Assembly (NCBI GenBank): GCA_035429725.1
Contig: DAOMFI010000130.1
Span: forward strand, 1 to 8,230
Source: JALORV01 sp035429725
GTDB lineage: Bacteria; Pseudomonadota; Gammaproteobacteria; Burkholderiales; Burkholderiaceae_F
DNA: 8,230 bases
Direction: 5' to 3'
Shown here: positions 1-6,247 of the stretch, piece by piece
How positions within the stretch are numbered: the stretch's first letter is position 1
Layout: every line of letters starts with the position of its first letter
Notes under the pieces: model-generated
Databases searched by the model: none
Told to the model about the DNA's origin: nothing
Seen by the model: only the letters and a program-made list of their open reading frames with translations
Position numbers and translations under genes: made by a program

Positions 1-5
1 CCCGC

Positions 6-30
6 AAAGCCCGGCTTCGGCCGGGCTTTT
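6..30 (+). terminator. Intrinsic terminator of an upstream plus-strand gene
   Basis: A perfect 10-bp stem, AAAGCCCGGC (6-15) with GCCGGGCTTT (20-29), is closed by a TTCG tetraloop and followed by a short T run ending at 30. The TTCG loop with a GC stem and T tail is the classic intrinsic terminator form. It most likely ends a plus-strand gene left of the window. Read on the other strand it has only three T residues after the stem, but it could still help end the small minus-strand gene whose stop lies at 157-159. Confidence 0.85.
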
Positions 31-156
31 GCATTTCATGATCCCGGGATCGCATCGCCGTCGCGACTGCGCCCTGCCGAGCAGACGCCCAGCCTGCCTT
101 CGACGTCAGCCGGTGCGCCGCAAGACGATGCGACACGGTCTGTCTTGCCAGCGGTG

Positions 157-330
157 CTACCGCTGCACTGTGCCGGTGCCGTTGGCTGCGATGGCGGTCG
201 GATTGATCTTCGCCGCCAGCAAGGCTGCCTTGTCGTCGTCGGCCAGCGAAGCGACCGCGCTGAACAGGGCGATCGTCGTTACGGCGGCGGCCGTCGTGGC
301 GATGACGTGCTTCCATGCATGCTTGAACAT
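157..330 (-). CDS. Small exported or membrane-anchored protein, 57 aa, unknown function
   Basis: An ATG (330-328) opens a 57-codon frame ending in TAG (159-157). GGAG lies 6 nt upstream on the minus strand, a good ribosome binding site. The product starts MFKHAWKHVIATTAAA, continues with a hydrophobic stretch to about residue 30 (ending in VASLA), then DDDKAALLAAK and a short Ala/Gly/Thr-rich tail. Basic residues followed by a hydrophobic core and an A-x-A-like end at residues 28-30 fit a Sec signal peptide. If cleaved, a mature peptide of only about 27 residues remains; if not, the protein is a single-pass membrane peptide. I recognise no named family, although short signal-plus-D/E/K-rich proteins of this layout are common hypotheticals in Burkholderiales. 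The gene is too short for most ORF filters and stands alone. The call rests on its ribosome binding site, codon use and signal-peptide-like shape. Confidence 0.6.
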   Translation of the reverse strand: MFKHAWKHVIATTAAAVTTIALFSAVASLADDDKAALLAAKINPTAIAANGTGTVQR

Positions 331-634
331 TTTTCGCTCCGTTGCCGTTGGCGCTGCTCTCTTGGCAACCCCGCGGGCCAGTTGTCCGCCGCGTGGCGGA
401 TGAACAGCATTTCAACGGCTTCGAGCCCGGCTCGCCACGGAGAATTGCCTCGCACGGTTGCGGCAGATTCACAGCGCGACATAGGCTCGCGGGCAACCGC
501 CGGCATTGGAGAGCAACGGGACTTCGCGGGTCTCGGCCAGGAGAACGCGCCGCCGCAGGCCGGTGCGTTAAGCCGACTCGTCGATCAGGACAGTGCGCTT
601 GGGTTCGTGCGCGGCGCCCGCCGCGGGCGAGCGC
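331..634. other. Non-coding stretch upstream of the small exported-protein gene
   Basis: I see no convincing gene in these 304 bases. Open frames here have poor codon use and no family resemblance. The stretch should carry the promoter of the small minus-strand gene starting at 330, but no clear -35/-10 pair is visible. Three inverted repeats are present: TCCGCC/GGCGGA with a GCGT loop (385-400), the 13-base dyad CGAGCC-C-GGCTCG (422-434), and CGCCCG/CGGGCG (615-629) just beyond the stop of the 635 gene. The last could be a weak terminator stem but has no T run. Such short GC dyads are frequent by chance in GC-rich DNA. Positions 568-634 also hold a possible out-of-frame C-terminus of the neighbouring gene. 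Confidence 0.5.
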
Positions 635-1222
635 TCAGGACGCGGAGGCCGCGCTGGCGCCGGCGGGAAAGCTCGTGAGCGTCCGCGTCGCGCTGGCCGC
701 CGGCGCGTCGCGCAGGGCGATCTGAACCACACTGATGTCCCAGCTGGCCAGGAGGATCCGAGTCACCGCACGTCTTTTCAGGGACGTGGTGTCGACGAAA
801 AGGAATTTCTTCCCGGGCAGGGAAGCCAGCTTCGACAGCGAGCGGCGCAGGCGGGCGTCGAGAGCGCTGTCTGCGAGATGCGACGCCGCCACCATGGCCG
901 ACACGATGATCCGCTCGCCTGCGGAGCCCTGCAGGTCGGGCTCATCCTGATCTGCCGGACGTCGCGGGTTCCACTGCCAGCGTGTGTCCGTGTTGCCGAG
1001 GTCGTGCTCCAGCAGCCACTCGGCGGCGCGGACGATGAGCTGCGCGCGTTGCAACTGGACGAGGTTGTCGTAGGCCTGCTCGCGCAGTGCCGTGAGCTGT
1101 GCGACGCCGTCCTGGATCGACTCCACGGGCGGATAGTCGAAGCGTCGAAGCGCCAGCACTGCGCGCTGCGCGTCATGGAGGATCTTTTCCCTGGCGTTGT
1201 CGAGTGTTCCGAGTTCAAGCAT
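635..1222 (-). CDS. Hypothetical protein, 195 aa, family not recognised
   Basis: The minus-strand frame ends with TGA at 637-635. I chose the ATG at 1222; a TTG two codons upstream (1228) is the only other early start. Neither has a clear ribosome binding site, and a stop at 1298-1300 limits the frame. The N-terminal 75 residues are helical and Leu/Ala/Arg-rich (LRRFDYPPVESIQDGVAQL, then QAYDNLVQLQRAQLIVRAAEW). A polar linker WNPRRPADQDEPD follows, then a region ending in LPGKKFLFVDTTSLKRRAV and ILLASWDISVVQIAL, which looks like alternating strands and helices. There is no signal peptide or membrane segment. The last 25 residues are low-complexity Ala/Ser/Thr. I do not recognise a family. Another frame just past the stop reads a plausible tail ending EPKRTVLIDESA, so the true C-terminus may differ. 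This strand is favoured over the opposing plus-strand frame, which is an Arg/Gly/Ala-rich antisense shadow. Confidence 0.65.
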   Translation of the reverse strand: MLELGTLDNAREKILHDAQRAVLALRRFDYPPVESIQDGVAQLTALREQAYDNLVQLQRAQLIVRAAEWLLEHDLGNTDTRWQWNPRRPADQDEPDLQGSAGERIIVSAMVAASHLADSALDARLRRSLSKLASLPGKKFLFVDTTSLKRRAVTRILLASWDISVVQIALRDAPAASATRTLTSFPAGASAASAS

Positions 1223-1391
1223 GGGCAAGTGTGTCGGCGTCCGTGTTGGCGTGGCCCACTTTGATTCGCGGATGACCGATCGCCGATGACGTGCAAGTTA
1301 GTGGGGTTTTCGACGAATGCGAAGTCCATGCCCTCGCCTATCTTGGGTGCAATTCGATCAGCCGATCGGACGGGGTCGCATCAAAACTACC

Positions 1392-1491
1392 CACGAGAGC
1401 CGCGCGTCGCACGCGAGCGCGTGGGAAATGTTCCCACGCGAGAGGTTGTGCGCATCGACTCTCGTGCCGCGCGCCAAAGGCGTAGCGCGCC
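1392..1491. repeat. Nested inverted repeats between ppk2 and the 635 gene
   Basis: An outer 8-bp pair CACGAGAG (1392-1399) and CTCTCGTG (1459-1466) encloses a small stem CGCGT/ACGCG (1403-1415) and a perfect 10-bp stem CGCGTGGGAA/TTCCCACGCG with a 3-base loop (1418-1440). Further out, GCGCGC occurs twice (about 1470-1475 and 1485-1490). Folded as RNA on either strand, the first three would form a junction with two enclosed hairpins. The block lies 13-112 nt beyond the ppk2 stop on the minus strand. It could be a 3' UTR structure, a factor-dependent terminator, or an operator for the downstream gene. No T run follows the stems, so it is not a standard intrinsic terminator. Confidence 0.5.
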
Positions 1492-1503
1492 ATGCACGGC
1501 GTG

Positions 1504-2670
1504 CTACAGCAGCGGGACCACGCGCTTTTCGCCGCGCTCGTAGACAACGTGAGCGCGCCCGACCAGCAGCGGGTCCAGCGCTCCGATGTGGTCGATGTCC
1601 TTGTTGCTGTAGGGCAGCTTGTACAGCACGTACCGCATCGCGTTCAGGCGAGCGCGCTTCTTGCAGTCGGACTTGATGACGGTCCACGGCGCTTCGGCGG
1701 TATCGGTGTGAAAGAACATCGCCTCCTTGGCTTTCGTGTAGTCGTCCCACTTGTCGAGCGAGGCCATGTCGACCGGTGAAAGCTTCCACTGCTTCAGCGG
1801 GTGAGTCTCGCGCTCCTTGAAGCGGCGCCGTTGCTCGGCGCGGCTGACGGAGAACCAGAACTTGATCAGATGCACACCGCTGGCGACCAGGTTGCGCTCG
1901 AACACCGGAGCCTGCCGCATGAATTCGTCGTACTCGTGGTCCTTGCAGAATTCCATCACGCGCTCAACGCCGGCGCGGTTGTACCAGGAGCGGTCGAACA
2001 GCACGATCTCGCCGGCCGTCGGCAGGTGTTGCACATAGCGCTGGAAGTACCACTGGCCACGCTCAGTCTCGCTGGGTTTTTCCAGCGCCACGACGCGCGC
2101 GCCACGTGGATTCAGATGCTCCATGAAGCGGCGGATCGTTCCGCCTTTGCCTGCCGCGTCGCGTCCCTCGAACAGGATCACGACCTTCTGCCCGGTGTCC
2201 TTGACCCAGGCCTGGAGCTTCAGCAGTTCGACCTGCAGCCGGTACTTCTGCTTCTCGTACGTCTTGCGCGACAGGAGATTCTTGTACGGATAGCCCCCGG
2301 ACCGCCAGTCAGCCGACAGTTCCTCGTCGGGTCCGAGCGTGACGCCGGCCGCAGCGGCACGCTGGGCCAGCAGCGCCTCGCGCAGCACCGCGGCGTCGTC
2401 GGGCGAGGCGCCGGCGAGGATCGCCTCGAGGGACGCGAGCAGCGTACTGCGGTCGTCTTCCGGAATGTGATCCAGCACATCGCGCACGGCGGCCAGCTTG
2501 GCCTCCTGGGCGGCGGCGACCGCTTCGCGCACGGAAAAGCGTTCTATCCCGCTGGGGGTCAGCGATGGGGCGGTATCACCTTGCGTGGCCGCGCGCGGCC
2601 GGCTTCGTACGGTCCGCTTCGTGGTGGTACGTCCGCGCTTGCGGCCGGTCGTCGGTCGCGTCGTAGGCAT
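1504..2670 (-). CDS. ppk2: Polyphosphate kinase 2 (PPK2, class I type)
   Basis: This 388-residue protein belongs to the PPK2 family, which transfers phosphate between polyphosphate and nucleoside diphosphates in the cytoplasm (for class I, typically ADP or GDP to the triphosphate). Visible motifs are the Walker A loop GRDAAGKGGT (169-178), the Walker B segment EIVLFDRSWYNRAGVE (221-236, catalytic-type D226 and R227), and the lid region with RRRFKERETHPLKQWKLSP (281-299). The kinase domain starts near residue 125 (YPYKNLLSRKTYEKQK). Before it lies an extension of about 120 residues, longer than in minimal PPK2 proteins. Its first 26 residues are very rich in Arg, Lys and Thr, followed by a predicted helical, Ala-rich segment. 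The ATG at 2670 has a GGGA about 9 nt upstream. The preceding oxidoreductase gene stops only 25 nt away, so the two are probably co-transcribed. The single kinase domain without tandem fusion fits class I or III, not class II. Confidence 0.95.
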   Translation of the reverse strand: MPTTRPTTGRKRGRTTTKRTVRSRPRAATQGDTAPSLTPSGIERFSVREAVAAAQEAKLAAVRDVLDHIPEDDRSTLLASLEAILAGASPDDAAVLREALLAQRAAAAGVTLGPDEELSADWRSGGYPYKNLLSRKTYEKQKYRLQVELLKLQAWVKDTGQKVVILFEGRDAAGKGGTIRRFMEHLNPRGARVVALEKPSETERGQWYFQRYVQHLPTAGEIVLFDRSWYNRAGVERVMEFCKDHEYDEFMRQAPVFERNLVASGVHLIKFWFSVSRAEQRRRFKERETHPLKQWKLSPVDMASLDKWDDYTKAKEAMFFHTDTAEAPWTVIKSDCKKRARLNAMRYVLYKLPYSNKDIDHIGALDPLLVGRAHVVYERGEKRVVPLL

Positions 2671-2695
2671 GAAGAAGTCCCTTGCGAGGAGAGGT

Positions 2696-4246
2696 TCAGC
2701 CGAGCAGCCGGAGCAGCTTCGGTTCGGTTGCGACGGCAGCCATCAGGCCGCCCATCAGTGCGCCGGTGACGCCGGGGCAGCAGGCGTCCTGGCCGGCGAG
2801 GAAGAGTCCCCCGATGGGTGTGCGCGGCCGCAACGCATCGCTCAGGAAGCGCACTGGCGTTGTCGCCAGGCCATACATCGCGCCGTGCTCGGCGCCGGTG
2901 TAGGTCGCCACCGAAATCGGCGTGGACGAGGTGACAAAACGGACCATCGGCGCAAGGCGCGGGTAGTGACGGCCGAACTGCGCCAGGAGGTTCTGCTCGA
3001 TCCTTTCCTTCAGTTCGAGGTAACCGGGATCGCGCGCCTCGCCCCGCTTCATGCTCTCATGTTCCCACGGCGCGAACGCATCGGGGTCCACGAAGGCCAC
3101 GATTTCGCACGTGTGCCGCTGCGTGGCACCTGCATCGTGCGTCGGATCCTTCAGGGACGGGAAAGAGACGAACATCATCGGCGCATCAGGCTCGATCAGG
3201 GGGTTGCGCCAGAGCTGATCGACATCCCAGCTCTCGAAGATCCAGTCGTTGGCCGCGGTCGCCCCGTTGGCGGCGATGTCGCCTTCGAGGCCGAGGTACA
3301 GGCCGATGTAGCCGACCGAGGGCTCGATCTCCAGCACGTCGCGCGCCCAGTCGTAATTCACCTCCTCGGAGGGCAGCATGCGCAGCGTGCTGCGCACGCC
3401 GGCACCGGAGATGACACACGGTGCGTCTTCACTCGTACCGTTGCCCAGCAGGACGCCTTGCACGCGACCGTTCGCAACGCGGATCGCCGCAACTTCAGCG
3501 CTGGTGCGCAGCTCGCCGCCGGCGGCGATGACGGGCTCCGAAAGGGCGCGGGCGAATACGCCGGAACCTCCGACCGGATACCAGGCGCCGTCGAAGTAGC
3601 TCGACATGATGACGGCGTGCAGTGCGAACGATGCCTCGCTGGGCCGGCCGCCATGGTCGCCCCACTGCGCCGCCAGCAGCGCCTGCAGCTTCGGATCGCC
3701 GACACACTCCTGGATCACCTCCCACAGTGTGCGGCCGACCCACCGTTCGATCTCTTCTTCCTTCCACCACTTCAGCCCGCGTGAGACCAGCTGCGGCATC
3801 GAGTGCGCGGCCAGCACGGCCTCGAGCGCCTTGCGCGCGGCCCGCATGCTGTCGAAATAGCGGTCAATGCCGGCGGCATCGGCCGGAAAGCGCGACTTGA
3901 GTGTCTCGATCAGTCGAGCGGCTGGGTGCTCGAAGTCCACGGACATGCCGGGGAAGTGCACGCGGTCGTACACGGTGCCCATCGAGGCCATCGGAATGCC
4001 GTGCGGCGTGAGCGCGTCGAAGACCTTCTTGGCGGGGCCCGCCTGGCCATCGGCCTCGCCGGCGCCGCCGATGTAGTGCACCCCGACGTTGAACCGGTAT
4101 CCGTTGCGCTCGAAAGTCTGGGTCAGCCCACCGAGCTGCGTATGGCGCTCAAGGACCAGCACGCGCTTGCCTTCGTGCGCCAGCGCGGCTGCCGCAGCGA
4201 GGCCGCCGATACCGGAGCCGATGACGATGACGTCCCATTGAGACAC
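2696..4246 (-). CDS. FAD-dependent oxidoreductase, CrtI / retinol saturase-like
   Basis: This 516-residue protein is of the phytoene desaturase / all-trans-retinol saturase superfamily. The N-terminus VIVIGSGIGGLAAAAALAHE (7-26) holds the dinucleotide-binding GxGxxG (10-15), followed by the acidic end of strand two (VLVLERH, E33) and the family's LGGLTQTFERNGYRFNVGVHY (38-58). The C-terminal FAD-contact motif is GGLFLAGQDACCPGVTGALM (479-498). Length and motif order match the NAD(P)/FAD-dependent oxidoreductases often annotated as phytoene desaturase or retinol 13,14-reductase. No carotenoid genes are nearby, so the substrate is unknown; lipids or isoprenoids are possible. The start is GTG at 4246, chosen because GGGAGG sits about 6 nt upstream (4252-4257). 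The stop is 25 nt from ppk2, suggesting co-transcription. There is no clear signal peptide, so the enzyme is probably cytoplasmic or membrane-associated. Confidence 0.88.
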   Translation of the reverse strand: MSQWDVIVIGSGIGGLAAAAALAHEGKRVLVLERHTQLGGLTQTFERNGYRFNVGVHYIGGAGEADGQAGPAKKVFDALTPHGIPMASMGTVYDRVHFPGMSVDFEHPAARLIETLKSRFPADAAGIDRYFDSMRAARKALEAVLAAHSMPQLVSRGLKWWKEEEIERWVGRTLWEVIQECVGDPKLQALLAAQWGDHGGRPSEASFALHAVIMSSYFDGAWYPVGGSGVFARALSEPVIAAGGELRTSAEVAAIRVANGRVQGVLLGNGTSEDAPCVISGAGVRSTLRMLPSEEVNYDWARDVLEIEPSVGYIGLYLGLEGDIAANGATAANDWIFESWDVDQLWRNPLIEPDAPMMFVSFPSLKDPTHDAGATQRHTCEIVAFVDPDAFAPWEHESMKRGEARDPGYLELKERIEQNLLAQFGRHYPRLAPMVRFVTSSTPISVATYTGAEHGAMYGLATTPVRFLSDALRPRTPIGGLFLAGQDACCPGVTGALMGGLMAAVATEPKLLRLLG

Positions 4247-4270
4247 GATGCACCTCCCTCAGCCGTATCT

Positions 4271-4302
4271 GACCCCAGCGCACGGGGTCGAGACTTGACC
4301 CC
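4271..4302. repeat. REP-like triplet GACCCC / GGGGTC / GACCCC
   Basis: Three hexamers in alternating orientation lie exactly 13 bases apart: GACCCC (4271-4276), GGGGTC (4284-4289), GACCCC (4297-4302), each separated by 7 bases. The middle one can pair with either neighbour to make two mutually exclusive 6-bp hairpins with 7-nt loops. Read on the minus strand, it contains GGGGTCAAG and GGGGTCAGA, resembling the GGGGTCA-type REP sequences associated with RAYT transposases in proteobacteria. It fills the 58-nt gap between the DUF2891 gene and the oxidoreductase, just ahead of the latter's ribosome binding site. The REP assignment is inference from motif resemblance. Confidence 0.5.
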
Positions 4303-4304
4303 TG

Positions 4305-5312
4305 TCAGCGCGTGTCGTCCAGCGCGAGCAGGGCGAATGACGCCAGCCAATGTGTACCGACGTAGTCGCCGGCGGTCGCGGCCGGCAGCGAGGCGGCCAG
4401 ATGGGCATCGACGGCTTGCCCGACGTGCGCCTGCAGCGGCCGTGGAAGATCCGGCTGCAGTTGCCGCCAGCACCAGGCGCGGGTCAGGTTGACGCCGTGC
4501 AGATGGACGATGCGCGCGTCCGACGGGTCGCTGACCGGCACGGGGGTCAGCCAGTGGACCAGTGCCGGCGCTGCCGGCTGGAATTGCTCCCACCAGTCCG
4601 CAAACGAGCAGCCATCGACGACCCGTCGCATCAGGGCCGCTTCGACGAGGCCGGGAGACAGGAAATCCTCGCCCGCCGGCTCGTAATCGGCCGGGAACTG
4701 GCGGTCGCGGCCGAACCAGAGGTTGGCGCGTTGGCCGATGGCCTGACGCAGTTTGAGGTGCTGGATGGCCTCGCACCAGTCGAGCGCGAGCAGCAGCGCG
4801 AAGGCGCTGTTGCTGTGCACGCCGGCGCGCGTCGCAAACGCGGCGCGCGGCAGGTAGGCGAGAAACCGATCGGCGAAAGCATCCGCCAGCGGCCGGAGCG
4901 CGTCGCGCCAGGGTTTAGCCTCCGGCGCGACGGCTGCAAGGCGCTCGAGTTCTGCCGTGAGCATCAGCAGCCAGCCCCAGCCGTAGGGACGCTCGAATGT
5001 CTGCCGGTGGGGTCCGGCCAGCGTGGCCAGTTCGCCGGCGACGGCCGCCGGTGTCAGCCGTGTGCTGAAATGCTCGCGCGATCGCCGTGCCAGCGGATGG
5101 TCGGGGAACCGGCGCAGCAGCCGCGCGAGCGTCCAGTGCATGTGGACGCAGGAGTGCCAGTCGTAGCTGCCCCAGAAGACCGGATGGAGGCTTCGCGGCG
5201 GCGCGAGATCGGCCTCGCCGGTCAGCAGCTGGTCGAGCTTGTACGGGTATTCAGTGATGACGTTCGCGAGCGCGACACTGGCGAACGACTGCGCGTGGCT
5301 CAGGTTCAGCAT
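4305..5312 (-). CDS. DUF2891 domain-containing protein
   Basis: This 335-residue protein matches what I know of the DUF2891 family. The landmarks are LHPVFWGSYDWHSCVHMHW (42-60), RPYGWGWLLML (108-118), HSNSAFALLLALDW (166-179), PAGEDFLSPGL (212-222) and HGVNLTRAWCW (272-282). The paired Asp-Trp-His, Glu-Asp and His-x-Asn-Ser motifs in a helix-rich, Trp-rich protein suggest an enzyme, perhaps of an alpha/alpha-toroid type, but the family has no assigned reaction that I can name. The ATG at 5312 gives the family-typical N-terminus (FASVALANVITEYPYKLDQL). A TTG at 5339 would add nine residues. The start lacks an obvious ribosome binding site because an 8-bp inverted repeat (5312-5330) abuts it. 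There is no signal peptide, so it is presumably cytoplasmic. The preceding gene stops 41 nt upstream. Confidence 0.85.
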   Translation of the reverse strand: MLNLSHAQSFASVALANVITEYPYKLDQLLTGEADLAPPRSLHPVFWGSYDWHSCVHMHWTLARLLRRFPDHPLARRSREHFSTRLTPAAVAGELATLAGPHRQTFERPYGWGWLLMLTAELERLAAVAPEAKPWRDALRPLADAFADRFLAYLPRAAFATRAGVHSNSAFALLLALDWCEAIQHLKLRQAIGQRANLWFGRDRQFPADYEPAGEDFLSPGLVEAALMRRVVDGCSFADWWEQFQPAAPALVHWLTPVPVSDPSDARIVHLHGVNLTRAWCWRQLQPDLPRPLQAHVGQAVDAHLAASLPAATAGDYVGTHWLASFALLALDDTR

Positions 5313-5330
5313 GGCGCTAGCGTAGCGCCA
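5312..5330. repeat. Perfect inverted repeat abutting the DUF2891 start codon
   Basis: TGGCGCTA (5312-5319), loop GCG, TAGCGCCA (5323-5330) form a perfect 8-bp hairpin. T5312 is the complement of the first base of the ATG, so the stem covers the place where a ribosome binding site would lie. It is also 24 nt beyond the stop of the DUF2807 gene, so it could be a terminator-like stem of that gene, although no T run follows on the minus strand. Confidence 0.6.
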
Positions 5331-5353
5331 CGCCGGCAAGGCAGAAGGTGGGC

Positions 5354-6118
5354 TCAGTTCCCTTTGCGAACCTCGCCCGACCCGGCAATGCTCTTCTTGA
5401 TCACAGGAGTGCCGCGGTAGACGACGTCGCCGGAACCCGCGATCGACACGGTCAGCATCTGCTCGGCATTAACCCGGGCGTCGCCGCTGCCGGCAATCCG
5501 AACCTTGACCGCCTGGCCGACGAGATTTTCGGCCTTGATGTCACCGCTGCCGGCAATGCTGTAGCCCTGCTCCGCGGCGCGCCCGGCGGCCATGAAATCC
5601 CCGCTGCCCGCAATGGAGACGCCGAGCACGTCGACGTCCAGCCGGTCGATCTTGACATCGCTGCTCCCCGAAACTGAAACGGCCATCAGCGGGCCGCGAA
5701 CGGTGTCGGCGTGCACGTCGCCCGATCCGCTCAGGGACAGCGAACTGATCGACTTGAACTCCACGATGACCTTCGGGTTGTCGGCGCTGCGGAAGCTGGC
5801 TCCGGGCTGCAGGCGGATCTCGAGTGCTGGCGTTGCACCGGTGGTCACCTGGGTCTCGACCAGCGCAACCAGGTTGTCGTCAAAACGCACGGTGACCTGT
5901 TCGCGCTCCGAAGCCTTGAGCTCGACCTCGATCGGGCCGCTGATGCGGATCGCCGAGAACGCGCCAGGGGTTCGCACGTCATCGACCGTTCGCCCCGAGC
6001 CGGCGATTCTGTTGCTGGACGAGCCCACCACCAGAGCGCCGGCGGCCGTCGCGGCGACGGGTTGTGCCATGGTCGGGCCGGCGAGGACGAGGCACAGGGT
6101 CAGGAGGAGTGTGCGCAT
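5354..6118 (-). CDS. Exported DUF2807 (putative auto-transporter adhesin head GIN domain) protein
   Basis: This 254-residue protein starts at the ATG at 6118, preceded by AAGGTGG about 4 nt upstream. A longer frame back to 6214 is rejected because the signal peptide begins here: MRTLLLTLCLVLAGPTMA (1-18), with probable cleavage after A18. The rest matches the DUF2807 family of exported beta-helix proteins: FSAIRISGPIEVELKASERE (54-73), then regular rungs carrying [S/R][I/V][A/S]GS[G/S][D/E]. Copies begin near residues 129, 149, 168, 187, 208, 225 and 243, plus an outlying IAGSG near 38. The C-terminus KKSIAGSGEVRKGN is the usual family ending. It is probably periplasmic or surface-located. 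No catalytic function is known for the family. Its leader contains a long inverted repeat that would cover the ribosome binding site. Confidence 0.9.
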   Translation of the reverse strand: MRTLLLTLCLVLAGPTMAQPVAATAAGALVVGSSSNRIAGSGRTVDDVRTPGAFSAIRISGPIEVELKASEREQVTVRFDDNLVALVETQVTTGATPALEIRLQPGASFRSADNPKVIVEFKSISSLSLSGSGDVHADTVRGPLMAVSVSGSSDVKIDRLDVDVLGVSIAGSGDFMAAGRAAEQGYSIAGSGDIKAENLVGQAVKVRIAGSGDARVNAEQMLTVSIAGSGDVVYRGTPVIKKSIAGSGEVRKGN

Positions 6119-6120
6119 GG

Positions 6121-6201
6121 GGCCACCTTTGCAGTTACCCCGCATCTTGCCGGTACGAGTCCGACGCTGCTCGGGCGGTGCGATGGACTGCAAAGGCGGT
6201 G
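6121..6201 (-). promoter_or_regulatory. Candidate leader RNA stem covering the DUF2807 ribosome binding site
   Basis: CCTTTGCAGT (6126-6135) and ACTGCAAAGG (6187-6196) are perfect 10-bp inverted repeats 51 bases apart. The outer sequences CCA and TGG can extend the pairing past a 3-base insertion. On the minus strand the proximal arm contains the AAGGTGG ribosome binding site of the gene starting at 6118. Pairing with the distal arm would hide it. The whole element fits the 129-nt gap after the Sel1 gene. Regulation is inferred; no ligand-binding fold is recognised. Confidence 0.45.
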
Positions 6202-6247
6202 GACCGGACGGCAATCCGGGCGGACAAGCGGGGAGCGCGATGCGCCG

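Noticed and set aside
363..380. TGGC...TTGC pattern on the minus strand resembling a sigma-54 promoter upstream of the small gene
   Set aside because: The GG and GC doublets are separated by 11 bases instead of 10, and the -24 core reads TGGCCC instead of TGGCAC; sigma-54 spacing is strict.
593..1264. 223-residue plus-strand open frame
   Set aside because: It lies antisense to the 635 gene, is rich in Arg, Gly and Ala and shows no family features; it is a GC-driven shadow.
778..1329. 183-residue minus-strand frame overlapping the 635 gene
   Set aside because: Its composition (Ser, Arg, Cys-rich) is that of an out-of-frame reading. Its first 28 residues look more natural, but no join to the 635 frame is supported because that frame is closed at 1298-1300 and has its own start.
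1418..1440. 10-bp hairpin as an intrinsic terminator of ppk2
   Set aside because: No T run follows the stem on either strand, so it is listed only as a structural repeat.
1801..2769. 322-residue plus-strand open frame
   Set aside because: It is antisense to ppk2, with His/Arg/Gly-rich, feature-poor sequence.
2498..3784. 428-residue plus-strand open frame
   Set aside because: It is antisense to the oxidoreductase and the ppk2 start, both of which have clear family motifs; the long frame reflects high GC at third positions.
4350..5420. 356-residue plus-strand open frame
   Set aside because: It is antisense to the DUF2891 gene, whose motifs are unambiguous.
6119..6214. Upstream extension of the DUF2807 protein by 32 residues
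   Set aside because: It would bury the signal peptide inside the protein; the ATG at 6118 has a ribosome binding site and starts directly at the signal peptide.
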